Assembly: GCF_000378345.1 (NCBI RefSeq) | Contig: NZ_KB899546.1 | Span: 251,523 to 315,522, forward strand | Source: Hirschia maritima DSM 19733 | GTDB lineage: Bacteria > Pseudomonadota > Alphaproteobacteria > Caulobacterales > Hyphomonadaceae | Length of the DNA stretch: 64,000 nt | Reading direction: 5' to 3' | Part shown: one piece after another, positions 18,522 through 26,256 of the stretch | How positions within the stretch are numbered: the stretch's first letter is position 1 | How the letters are laid out: every line of letters starts with the position of its first letter | Translations under genes and position numbers: made by a program | Notes under the pieces: model-generated | Told to the model about the DNA's origin: nothing | Seen by the model: only the letters and a program-made list of their open reading frames with translations | The model's database searches: none

Positions 18522-19256
18522 ATGAAACCTTTTGTATCAGAACGCCTCAAAAATGCTGGCGTAAGTCCTTCGTCTATCGGCGTTCTACAAGGAAAATATC
18601 CCGTTACATTTGCACACACAAACTTCCCCCCAGGAGGTGTGGAGCGTTCACCCGTTGAATATTTTGATATCTACTGTCCCACGCGTCCCGCGAATATCTA
18701 TGAAGTAAGTGGAACGATTCAACGAAAATATTTCGATTATCGAACTGGATTTATATCTTTTAATCCACCAATGAGCACATGGACGGCGAGATGGGATACG
18801 CGAGTAGAGGGGTTTGGTTTATACATTCAACCTCCAATACTTGAAAAAGCAGCATTTGATTTGTTTGGTGAAACACCAGATGAATTAAGTTGGAGATTGG
18901 TCTTAGGTGATTACGCGCCGTCTATTGCGTTTCTAGCACTTGATATTGGAAGTCAGGCACTCAACAAATACCCTGCTGGCGTTGAAATCGTTGAACAACA
19001 AATGACAACACTTCTCAATTTGCTCGTAAGACGATTTAGCTCCTCACCCAAACGGGACACATCTCTAGTTGGAATACATAGTTCGCAGGTTCTTAGAGCC
19101 GTTCAATACATATCAGACAATCTTGATAACAAGATTTCAGTTCAATCTATTGCAGATGCGGCCGCATCATCACCACCACATTTAAATCGACTGTTCCGAG
19201 CTGAACTTGGTACAAGTGTTTGGAAATACGTACAAAAAATGCGACGTACAGCCTAA
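18522..19256 (+). pseudogene. AraC-family regulator, truncated in the second HTH
   Basis: The 244-residue product has an N-terminal sensing domain of about 180 residues and then the first helix-turn-helix of an AraC DNA-binding domain (VQYISDNLDNKISVQSIADAAASSPPHLNRLF, split over residues 193-224). The linker SVWKYVQKMRRTA follows, and the frame stops there with TAATAA. A full AraC domain needs about 45 more residues forming the second HTH; none of the three forward frames downstream supplies them. The gene ends 46 bp from the 3' end of tRNA-Gly. It has a good ribosome site (AGGATGG). It may be a decayed regulator of the divergent TonB receptor, or still bind DNA through one HTH. It could be annotated as an ordinary CDS. 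Confidence 0.7.
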
Positions 19257-19301
19257 TAAAAGCGTCATTTATTGGTTTAAAAAAATTTTAAAGAGAATAT
19301 C

Positions 19302-19376
19302 TGGAGCGGGTGAAGAGATTCGAACTCTCGACATTTACCTTGGCAAGGTAACGCTCTACCCCTGAGCTACACCCGC
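19302..19376 (-). tRNA. tRNA-Gly (GCC)
   Basis: The minus strand folds as a full cloverleaf: acceptor GCGGGTG paired with CACCCGC, a D-arm with AGCTCAGGGGTAGAGC, the anticodon arm TTACCTTGCCAAGGTAA with anticodon GCC, and the T-arm with GTTCGAATC. CCA is encoded at the 3' end (19302-19304). GCC decodes GGC/GGT glycine codons. No second tRNA is nearby. Confidence 0.97.
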
Positions 19377-19499
19377 ATCCGATAGTGCTAACGAACACAT
19401 TGTGTCCGTTGGAGGCGCTGTTAAACAGCAAACTAAGTTTCTATGCAAGTAAAAAATTCAAAGAATCTCAGAATTTTTCACATTCCATAATTTCACACA

Positions 19500-20249
19500 T
19501 TACAAGCCTGGCAATGGAGGCTTGGGTTCTTTCATTTTTCTTTTTGTGACGTGCACATCCGCCGCTTCACCACTAGTATTCTCACCACGCATGTAATGGC
19601 GCTGCCATTTTTGACGAAGCGCAGTTGTTTCGCCGGAGCTCAGTCTATCAATGAAATTGCCTCGTGATTTTGCCCACTCGTCATATTCCTGTTTAAGCAC
19701 TTCATTATCGTCAAGCATACGCAGCACTGGCTGAACATTTTCCGCCATTTTATTGTGCTCAATCAGATTGATAAATGCGAAGGCCTCACCCTTTTCAAAC
19801 CTCACTTTGCATGGTCGAGTAAATTTCCAATTCATTGTGAATGGAAATGGCAACCAGTCAGTTTCAACTAGACCCGATAGTGGATAAATCCCATCTTTAG
19901 GTGCGTTCGGTGGGCCTTGCACCCACACTCCCCAACCCGGGGGGGTTCGAAACAAGTAACCTGTGTGAAAAGTTAAAACCCCTTCGCGAAAATGGCTGTC
20001 TGCTACATTTTCAACAGGTGGCCATTCTTCATCAGCAGTAATTTTAATGCTTTCAGCACCCAGCCCACCATCCCATTCCACAGTGAGACCCACCTGACTA
20101 ACAATCTCCCAGCCCGTGGAGTTGGCCATTGTTAAAGGCAAGCAACGATAAGGATGACGATCTGTAAACTTATCCATCCAATCACGTCGCGGTCTGGCGG
20201 AGATGAGCTCCGGCACATATTCATGCAATTTGTAGCAATCAAGTTTCAT
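19500..20249 (-). CDS. DUF6065 family protein
   Basis: A soluble 249-residue protein that I match to DUF6065. It has a compact, tryptophan- and proline-rich core: LTMANSTGWEI, HTGYLFRTPPGWGVWVQGPPN, DWLPFPFTMNWKFTRP and FAFINLIEH, followed by a helical tail and a basic, proline-rich C-terminus. The function of this family is not known to me. ATG 20249 follows GGAGGT at 5 bp, so the upstream in-frame ATG at 20303 is unlikely. It lies between the tRNA and the divergent prolyl-tRNA editing gene. Confidence 0.75.
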   Translation of the reverse strand: MKLDCYKLHEYVPELISARPRRDWMDKFTDRHPYRCLPLTMANSTGWEIVSQVGLTVEWDGGLGAESIKITADEEWPPVENVADSHFREGVLTFHTGYLFRTPPGWGVWVQGPPNAPKDGIYPLSGLVETDWLPFPFTMNWKFTRPCKVRFEKGEAFAFINLIEHNKMAENVQPVLRMLDDNEVLKQEYDEWAKSRGNFIDRLSSGETTALRQKWQRHYMRGENTSGEAADVHVTKRKMKEPKPPLPGL

Positions 20250-20422
20250 GAATACCTCCGTACAAACAAGCTTAGTGAGCAACAGATCCATTGGACAACA
20301 CAACGTCCACGATCCATTTTATTGATTGATTAGCTTATTCGAATACAACTGCCAACGGACCACTTTCACTTCCTTTGCAAGACATTTGCCTTAAGAGAAG
20401 ACAGTTTTACAGAGCCTAACAC

Positions 20423-20965
20423 ATGAGTGACACTACGAGCCCAAACTATCCCGATCCGAACGATTTTTCCCGATTACCTGAAAAAGACGTTTTCAATTGG
20501 CTAGTCCAACATGAATTAGCTCACCATACAGTGACACATGCTCCAACGCATTCTGTTAAGGAATCCAGCGAACTAAAGTCAGATATTATAGGCGGACACA
20601 CGAAAAACCTGTTCCTGAAAGACAAAAAGGGGCAGATCGTTCTTGTTAGCGCATGGGCTCATGCAGAATTGCGCCTAAACCAATTACACAAAATCATACA
20701 AACACAGCGATTGTCTTTTGCTAAACCTGAATTGTTATGGGAAACACTAAAAGTAACACCTGGTTCAGTCTCAGCGTTCAGCTTATTACACGACACAGAA
20801 AAGCGTGTCAGATTTCTGGCAGATAACAAATTGCAGCAATATGAAGTTTTAAACTTTCACCCACTTAGAAATGATATGACGACATCAATTTCTCAAAATG
20901 ACTTCGCTAAATTTGTAGAAACCACGGATCATTCATTAGAATGGATTGATTTTACTGAAATTTAG
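20423..20965 (+). CDS. Prolyl-tRNA editing protein (YbaK/ProX family)
   Basis: This 180-residue protein is a stand-alone aminoacyl-tRNA deacylase of the YbaK/PrdX group that hydrolyses mischarged tRNA (typically Ala-tRNA-Pro). The key parts are the HTVTHAPTHSVKES segment, GGHTKNLFLKDKKGQIVLVSA with the catalytic lysine, ELLWETLKVTPGSVSAFSLLHD, and the closing FHPLRNDMTTSIS. It stands alone on its strand, with no proS nearby. Confidence 0.9.
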   Translation: MSDTTSPNYPDPNDFSRLPEKDVFNWLVQHELAHHTVTHAPTHSVKESSELKSDIIGGHTKNLFLKDKKGQIVLVSAWAHAELRLNQLHKIIQTQRLSFAKPELLWETLKVTPGSVSAFSLLHDTEKRVRFLADNKLQQYEVLNFHPLRNDMTTSISQNDFAKFVETTDHSLEWIDFTEI

Positions 20966-21088
20966 ATGCAAATCCTGCGCTTTCTCTAGTTTCAACTGTT
21001 GCAGCATGGCGAATTGGCAACCATGTAGTATGATAGACTAAGAATTACCTGCGACACTCAACAAGATACAAAGATTAGGACGACTTTC

Positions 21089-22003
21089 ATGGATATTTCT
21101 TCTGGCTCTTTTCCACCTTCTGGCGAAGATTCACAATGGATCGTTGAAGGTTCTGATCAAACATTTATGCAAGATGTAATCGAAGCATCTAAACATTCAC
21201 TGGTGTTGGTAGACTTTTGGGCTCCTTGGTGTGGGCCATGTAAAACACTCATTCCAAACCTTGAGAAAGTCGTAAATCAAGCTGCAGGTGAAGTTAAGCT
21301 TGTTAAAATTAACATTGATGAAAACCAAGGCGTCGCTGGCCAGTTGGGTGTGCGCTCGGTTCCCACTGTGTTTGCGTTTAAAGACGGACAACCTGTTGAT
21401 GGCTTCCAAGGCGCTATTCCTGAAACTCAAATTGTTGCGTTTATCAAAAAAGCTGGCGCTGGCGGCGCTCTTGAACAAATAGAGCAAGCGCTAGCAGCCG
21501 CCTCTCAAGCATTTCAGGATGGCGAACTAGATCAATCCGCGAGTATTTATGCTCAAATCCTTCAAGCCATGCCAGACAATTCCGATGCAATGATTGGTAT
21601 TGCGCGATGTTTTGTGGCGAAAGGCGAGTACAATAAGGCAAAAGACACAATCAATGCCATGCCACCTGAAATGCAAAAACTTCCTCAGGTTAAGTCCATT
21701 CTTACAGCTATAGAACTTTCTGACGATGGCTCATCATCGGACGATCAATCATCCGAATTGGAAGCAAAAATTTCAGCAGAGCCAGATAATTTCGAAGCGA
21801 AGTTCGATTTTGCAAAGTCTCTTTCCGCACAAGGCGACCATCAGAAAGCGGCTGATCAATTGCTGGAAATATTAGAAAAAGACCTAGAATGGAATGAAGG
21901 TGCGGCGAAAGAGCAATTGCTCAAAATCTTTGAAGCAGCAGGCCCAACCGCTGAAGTATCAAAAACAGGGCGCAGACGCCTTTCCTCGCTTTTATTCTCG
22001 TAA
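21089..22003 (+). CDS. Thioredoxin-TPR protein (YbbN/CnoX-like)
   Basis: The protein has 304 residues. The N-terminal thioredoxin domain has the active site WAPWCGPCK and the cis-proline segment SVPTVFAFKDG. The C-terminal part is TPR-like helices (ASQAFQDGELDQSASIYAQIL and similar repeats, about residues 140-290). This is the architecture of YbbN/CnoX, a chaperedoxin that holds unfolded proteins and hands them to DnaK or GroEL. It differs from E. coli YbbN in keeping a full CGPC site, so it can be redox-active. It heads a same-strand run of four genes. Confidence 0.93.
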   Translation: MDISSGSFPPSGEDSQWIVEGSDQTFMQDVIEASKHSLVLVDFWAPWCGPCKTLIPNLEKVVNQAAGEVKLVKINIDENQGVAGQLGVRSVPTVFAFKDGQPVDGFQGAIPETQIVAFIKKAGAGGALEQIEQALAAASQAFQDGELDQSASIYAQILQAMPDNSDAMIGIARCFVAKGEYNKAKDTINAMPPEMQKLPQVKSILTAIELSDDGSSSDDQSSELEAKISAEPDNFEAKFDFAKSLSAQGDHQKAADQLLEILEKDLEWNEGAAKEQLLKIFEAAGPTAEVSKTGRRRLSSLLFS

Positions 22004-22027
22004 TCTTTCACCTTAAAGGAAAATCAT

Positions 22028-22699
22028 TTGTCACCACCCATATTCAGAATAGCCGAAGACTTACCTTCAGTGGTTCCTATATTCCCCTTGGAAAGCGCCA
22101 TCGTGTTTCCAAGAGGAAATTTACCACTGAACATATTCGAGCCGCGCTATTTGAATATGGTAGATGATGCGATGTATTCTGATCGTGTAATTGGAATGAT
22201 CCAGCCTTACATGCCTAAGAGCGATCAAGATCAGAAAATAATTGAAAATCCACCCATAATGAAAGTGGGTTGCATAGGCCGTATAAATTCCTATTCCGAA
22301 ACGGACGACGGAAGATATATGATCAACCTCAGAGGTATGTGCCGTTTCCATATTGTTGAAGAACAGGAAATGTCAAAACCTTATCGCACCGCTAATGTCC
22401 TATATGATAATTATGCTGCCGATATGAAGCCAAACAGCCCTGCGGATCCCGATATTTCGAGAGATGGCTTGATTGATGCTCTAAAAACATATCTCGCCAA
22501 TAATGCTATAAAAACAGACTGGGATGCTGTTAAGGATGCTCCAATGGAGACATTGATCAATGCCCTTGCGTCGGGATGTCCCTTTTCCACAATGGAAAAA
22601 CAAATGCTATTAGAAATGCACTCTCTTCAGGAACGTGGCGAAGCTCTTGTTTCTCTACTTCTCATGGACGCATCTGGAAATAGCGGGTTATTACAATGA
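22028..22699 (+). CDS. LON substrate-binding (N-terminal) domain protein
   Basis: This 223-residue protein is only the LON N-terminal domain, without the AAA+ and protease parts. It has [30 protein letters not shown] and, later, [27 protein letters not shown]. These stand-alone LON-domain proteins are common in alphaproteobacteria; their role is not established. The start is a TTG at 22028 after AAGGA. The gene overlaps the Trm112-like gene by an ATGA. Confidence 0.9.
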   Translation: MSPPIFRIAEDLPSVVPIFPLESAIVFPRGNLPLNIFEPRYLNMVDDAMYSDRVIGMIQPYMPKSDQDQKIIENPPIMKVGCIGRINSYSETDDGRYMINLRGMCRFHIVEEQEMSKPYRTANVLYDNYAADMKPNSPADPDISRDGLIDALKTYLANNAIKTDWDAVKDAPMETLINALASGCPFSTMEKQMLLEMHSLQERGEALVSLLLMDASGNSGLLQ

Positions 22700-22896
22700 C
22701 AAATTCTAAAGACTCAAAATCAGGCATTGATCCAAGATTGTTAGAAGTGCTTATCTGTCCCGCATCTCGCGGTCCTCTGTCCTTTGATAAAGAAAATAAT
22801 GAGCTAGTCTCTAAAAAAGCGGGGCTCGCCTATCCCATTCGTGACGGCGTGCCAATTATGTTGATTGATGAAGCTCGTGAGCTTGAAGAAAACTAA
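22696..22896 (+). CDS. Trm112 family protein
   Basis: The product is 66 residues: [16 protein letters not shown], then [28 protein letters not shown]. This is the small zinc-ribbon-like Trm112/YcaR fold. Eukaryotic Trm112 activates several methyltransferases; the bacterial role is not settled. Only one cysteine is left (CPAS instead of CP-x-C), so the zinc site is degenerate, as is common in bacterial members. Its ATG overlaps the stop of the LON-domain gene and it ends 2 bp before the DUF971 gene. Confidence 0.9.
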   Translation: MTNSKDSKSGIDPRLLEVLICPASRGPLSFDKENNELVSKKAGLAYPIRDGVPIMLIDEARELEEN

Positions 22897-22898
22897 CG

Positions 22899-23279
22899 AT
22901 GTTTAAAAAACAACGTCCATCTGATGACGGTAGTTGGCCGGTTGAGATCCGGTTTAACAAAGCCAAAGCAATAGTCTCACTCGAATATGATGACGGGTTT
23001 AAGGGCGAAATTCCTTATGAACTGCTACGAGTGGAAAGCCCTAGTGCTGAAACACGCGGCCATAGCGGACAAACACCCGTTCCCGTTGCCGGAAAAAAGG
23101 ATGTGTCTGTTATCGGTGCTGACCCGGTTGGTCGTTACGCATTACGAATAAGTTTTTCAGACGGCCACGATTCAGGTTTGTATAGCTGGCCATTCCTCAA
23201 AGATCTCTCAGCAAACCAAAAGTCTCACATGAAAGCTTATCAAAAACGTTTAAAGGAACACGGTCTCAATAGAGATTAA
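22899..23279 (+). CDS. DUF971 (gamma-butyrobetaine hydroxylase-like) protein
   Basis: A 126-residue protein with the DUF971/GBBH-like N-terminal domain: WPVEIRFNKAKAIVSLEYDDGF, IPYELLRVESPSAETRGH and the YALRISFSDGHDSGLYSW end. Such proteins sit next to Fe-S or apbC/mrp genes in other bacteria; here it closes the thioredoxin-LON-Trm112 run. It has no visible cysteines. The 3' end overlaps the convergent ubiH-like gene by 4 bp. Confidence 0.88.
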   Translation: MFKKQRPSDDGSWPVEIRFNKAKAIVSLEYDDGFKGEIPYELLRVESPSAETRGHSGQTPVPVAGKKDVSVIGADPVGRYALRISFSDGHDSGLYSWPFLKDLSANQKSHMKAYQKRLKEHGLNRD

Positions 23280-24517
23280 AACCGTATAGCTTCGCCTTTT
23301 AGCAATTGAGGTGTTTGAGAACCCTCAGCTCCGCTTATTTCTTTGCTTAGAATAGATCTAACCTTATCACTCTTGCCAAGTGATGACATGCCAAAGCCTG
23401 CCAACCCGCGCAGAGGCGCAGGTGCTTTGAACAATTTATCCAAAATATCCACACCCGCTGCCATAGAAACTGTGTCGGCGCGGCGCCATTCTTCATACGG
23501 CTCTAACGCGAGCGGAGAACCGATGTCTAATCCGACATGCGCTGCTTTCGCAATCACCTCTGCCAACGTGGCAACATCTTTCAGTCCAAGGTTTAACCCC
23601 TGTCCCGCCAATGGATGTACCGCATGCGCTGCATCACCAGCCAATGCCACTCTCTCAGAGACAAAGCTATCTGCCACTCTCATTTTTAATGGGTAAGCAA
23701 AGCGTGCACTATGCATGGTGAACTCTCCAAGAAAGTCACCGGTTTTCTCTCTTAATTCAAGGCCAAAGTCTCTATCATTGAGAGCCATTAGAGAGTCTGC
23801 TACCGCCGAACGTTCAGTCCAAACCAAACTCGCCATATTGTTTTTAAGTGGGAGAACCGCAAACGGGCCGCCTTGTAAAAAGATTTGGCGTGCAACACCA
23901 TTGTGCGGCTGATCTAGTTTTATGGTCGCAACTATTCCTTTGGCTCCATAATCATGGCCGGGATATTTTATACCCACGGATTTTCGTACGAAACTTTCAC
24001 GACCATCACACCCGACAAGAAGCTTACAGGCATATTCTTCTTTTTCTCCTTCGATATGGAGAATTGCACGATCAGAATGCGTCTCTATGCCGCGCAAATT
24101 TTGGTGTGTTTTTATCGTCAAATTTGGAGCAGCTTTTGCTTTTTTCCAAAGCGATGCCAAAATTGCATGCGCTTCGACCAAATACCCTAATGGCTCACCC
24201 TCTTCACCTGCATCTTCTAAATCAAAACTTAGGGGTGCAAAACTTGCTGCTTCTGCCTCTACTTTTGAGACAGGTTGTACAAAAGGCTCAAGCAGTTCAG
24301 TAATTCCAAAACTACGCCACATTTGCCAACAAGTTGGCGTAATTGTATAAGCGCGCCCGTCAAAATCACCTTTTTGGGGTTCAAATTCCCCCTCTTTGCA
24401 CATTACCATGCAATTGAAATCAAGTTCACTCAGTGCAATTGCCAGACTCAGTCCCACAGGACCGGCACCAGAAATTATAATCTCATGATCAGCGTTTATC
24501 GGAAGATGTTTTGTCAT
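23276..24517 (-). CDS. UbiH/UbiF-family FAD monooxygenase
   Basis: This 413-residue flavoprotein belongs to the ubiquinone-ring hydroxylase group. It has the N-terminal dinucleotide-binding motif ISGAGPVGLSLAIALSEL, the DG motif LVGCDGRES, and the second FAD motif ALAGDAAHAVHPLAGQGLNLGLKD. Members hydroxylate C1, C5 or C6 of the ubiquinone precursor; which position is served here is not decided. The gene has its own AGGATGA ribosome site. It is convergent with the DUF971 gene. Confidence 0.9.
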   Translation of the reverse strand: MTKHLPINADHEIIISGAGPVGLSLAIALSELDFNCMVMCKEGEFEPQKGDFDGRAYTITPTCWQMWRSFGITELLEPFVQPVSKVEAEAASFAPLSFDLEDAGEEGEPLGYLVEAHAILASLWKKAKAAPNLTIKTHQNLRGIETHSDRAILHIEGEKEEYACKLLVGCDGRESFVRKSVGIKYPGHDYGAKGIVATIKLDQPHNGVARQIFLQGGPFAVLPLKNNMASLVWTERSAVADSLMALNDRDFGLELREKTGDFLGEFTMHSARFAYPLKMRVADSFVSERVALAGDAAHAVHPLAGQGLNLGLKDVATLAEVIAKAAHVGLDIGSPLALEPYEEWRRADTVSMAAGVDILDKLFKAPAPLRGLAGFGMSSLGKSDKVRSILSKEISGAEGSQTPQLLKGEAIRF

Positions 24518-24679
24518 GAATTCATCCTACGCTTCACATTAAAATGCGTCTAGACTCGCACAGGAATTGTGCGAATTGCTAAAACCCTGCTCGACACTTG
24601 CCCACTTTTGCACTGATTCTGTTCCCACCCCCCCGAAAACTTGTCGAATTAGCCCCTCACCAATTTTCTAGGGCTCGAT

Positions 24680-24698
24680 TGCACTTTTTTGGGGTGCT
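24680..24698. promoter_or_regulatory. NtrC-like dyad upstream of amt
   Basis: TGCACT and GGTGCT half-sites face each other across 7 bases, 33 bp before the amt start codon. The NtrC consensus has the same half-sites but a spacing of about 5 bases, so this is an imperfect match. No clear sigma-54 promoter follows. Confidence 0.3.
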
Positions 24699-24730
24699 GA
24701 CTTGTTCTTAATAGAGAGGGGTTCAGATCG

Positions 24731-26050
24731 ATGAGATCCGGAATTACAGGCAAATTGGCGGGGCTCGCCACCTTTGCTGCCTTATCAACTGGTATGGCAG
24801 CCTTAGCACAGGAGGCTGAAATTCCATCGGCTTCTGACGTTTCAGCTTATGTGGACAACACATACTTGTTCCTAGTGGGTGGTTTGATCGTAATGTTCAT
24901 GTCCGCTGGTTTCTGTATGTTGGAAGCAGGACTTGTGCGTTCTAAAAACGCAGCGACTCAGGTTACTAAAAACATCGCTCTATACTCAATTGCTGGTTTG
25001 ATGTTCTGGCTTGTTGGATACAACCTTCTATACCCTGGGGACGGTAATTGGTTAGTTGAAGGTTATATCGGTGCATTTGCTCCATGGGAAACAGCTGACG
25101 ATCTAGGAACAGGTTACTCTTCTGGTTCTGACCACTTCTTCCAAATGGTGTTTGTGGCTGCAACAGCGTCTATCGTATCTGGAACAGTTGCTGAACGTAT
25201 CAAACTATGGCCTTTCCTTATCTTCACAGCTGTACTGACTGGTATCATCTACCCGATCCAGTGTTCATGGCAGTGGGGTGGCGGTTTCCTTTCAGCCGCT
25301 GGTTTCTCTGACTTTGCTGGTTCTACACTAGTACACTCAACAGGTGGTTGGGCAGCTCTTGTGGGTGCTATCATTCTTGGACCTCGTCTAGGGAAGTATG
25401 TAGATGGCCGCGTAGTACCAATGCCAGGTTCAAACATTCCATTGGCAGCACTAGGTACGTTCATCCTATGGTTTGGTTGGTTCGGATTTAACGGTGGATC
25501 ACAGCTAGCTGCTGGAACATTTGACGACATCAACGCTGTTTCAACAATTTTCTTGAACACAAACCTTGCCGCAGCTGCAGGTACTGTTGCAGCAATGATC
25601 CTGACAACTATTTTGTACAAGAAAACTGATGCGACGATGGCATTCAACGGTGCTCTTGGTGGTCTAGTATCAATCACAGCTGGTCCTCTAGACCCAAGCT
25701 TCCCAGTTGCAATACTAATTGGTGCAATCGGTGGTGTTCTAGTTGTTCTAACAATCCCACTACTCGACAAATTCAAAATCGATGATGTTGTTGGTGCGAT
25801 CCCAGTTCACCTTGTCTGTGGTATCTGGGGAACAATGATTGTTCCTCTTTCAACTGAAGGTACAAGCTTCGCTGTTCAAGCTCTTGGTGTTGTATCTGTA
25901 GGTGCTTTTGTATCAGCTGCCTCAGCTATTGTTTGGATTATCCTGAAAGTAACAATGGGCTTAAGAGTATCTGAAGAAGAAGAAATGGAAGGTCTAGACC
26001 TGAACGAAACAGGTGTGGCTGCATACCCAGACTTCAACAAACAGCACTAA
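24731..26050 (+). CDS. amt: Ammonium transporter (Amt/MEP)
   Basis: The protein (439 aa) has a cleavable N-terminal signal sequence (to about AALAQ) and eleven hydrophobic segments. The family signatures are MLEAGLVRSKNA, LVHSTGGWAALVGA with the first pore histidine, and IPVHLVCGIWGT with the second. It conducts ammonium across the inner membrane when ammonium is scarce. No glnK/PII gene precedes it, unlike in most proteobacteria. A strong terminator follows at 26083. It has a GAGAGGGG ribosome site. Confidence 0.96.
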   Translation: MRSGITGKLAGLATFAALSTGMAALAQEAEIPSASDVSAYVDNTYLFLVGGLIVMFMSAGFCMLEAGLVRSKNAATQVTKNIALYSIAGLMFWLVGYNLLYPGDGNWLVEGYIGAFAPWETADDLGTGYSSGSDHFFQMVFVAATASIVSGTVAERIKLWPFLIFTAVLTGIIYPIQCSWQWGGGFLSAAGFSDFAGSTLVHSTGGWAALVGAIILGPRLGKYVDGRVVPMPGSNIPLAALGTFILWFGWFGFNGGSQLAAGTFDDINAVSTIFLNTNLAAAAGTVAAMILTTILYKKTDATMAFNGALGGLVSITAGPLDPSFPVAILIGAIGGVLVVLTIPLLDKFKIDDVVGAIPVHLVCGIWGTMIVPLSTEGTSFAVQALGVVSVGAFVSAASAIVWIILKVTMGLRVSEEEEMEGLDLNETGVAAYPDFNKQH

Positions 26051-26082
26051 TTTCACTTTAAAGCAAAATTTGTAAAATGATT

Positions 26083-26110
26083 AATCCCTAACGAGAAATT
26101 GTTAGGGATT
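26083..26110 (+). terminator. Rho-independent terminator of amt
   Basis: A perfect 10-bp stem AATCCCTAAC / GTTAGGGATT with an 8-base loop is followed by TTTCTTTCTT. It lies 33 bp after the amt stop. Confidence 0.92.
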
Positions 26111-26256
26111 TTTCTTTCTTCATTTACCAAAACAAAAACACTGAAAAAAAACCGAAAAAACACGAAGAAATCACATTCCGTTTGCGCCTCGTTAAGAGGC
26201 CGGCGTCAAGGTAGTGGCAAACCAGTAACAATACTTTGCCATTAGGACGCCGAAAA

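Noticed and set aside
23848-24303. Open frame of 151 codons on the plus strand inside the ubiH-like gene
   Set aside because: Antisense shadow of a well-supported flavoprotein; no ribosome site or recognisable domain.
25249-25776. Open frame of 175 codons on the minus strand inside amt
   Set aside because: It is antisense to a clear Amt gene, has no family-like sequence and reflects codon bias of the amt strand.
26186-26200. Short hairpin GCCTC-GTTAA-GAGGC in the ftsK leader
   Set aside because: Only 5 bp, no T-run and no conserved element recognised; likely chance.
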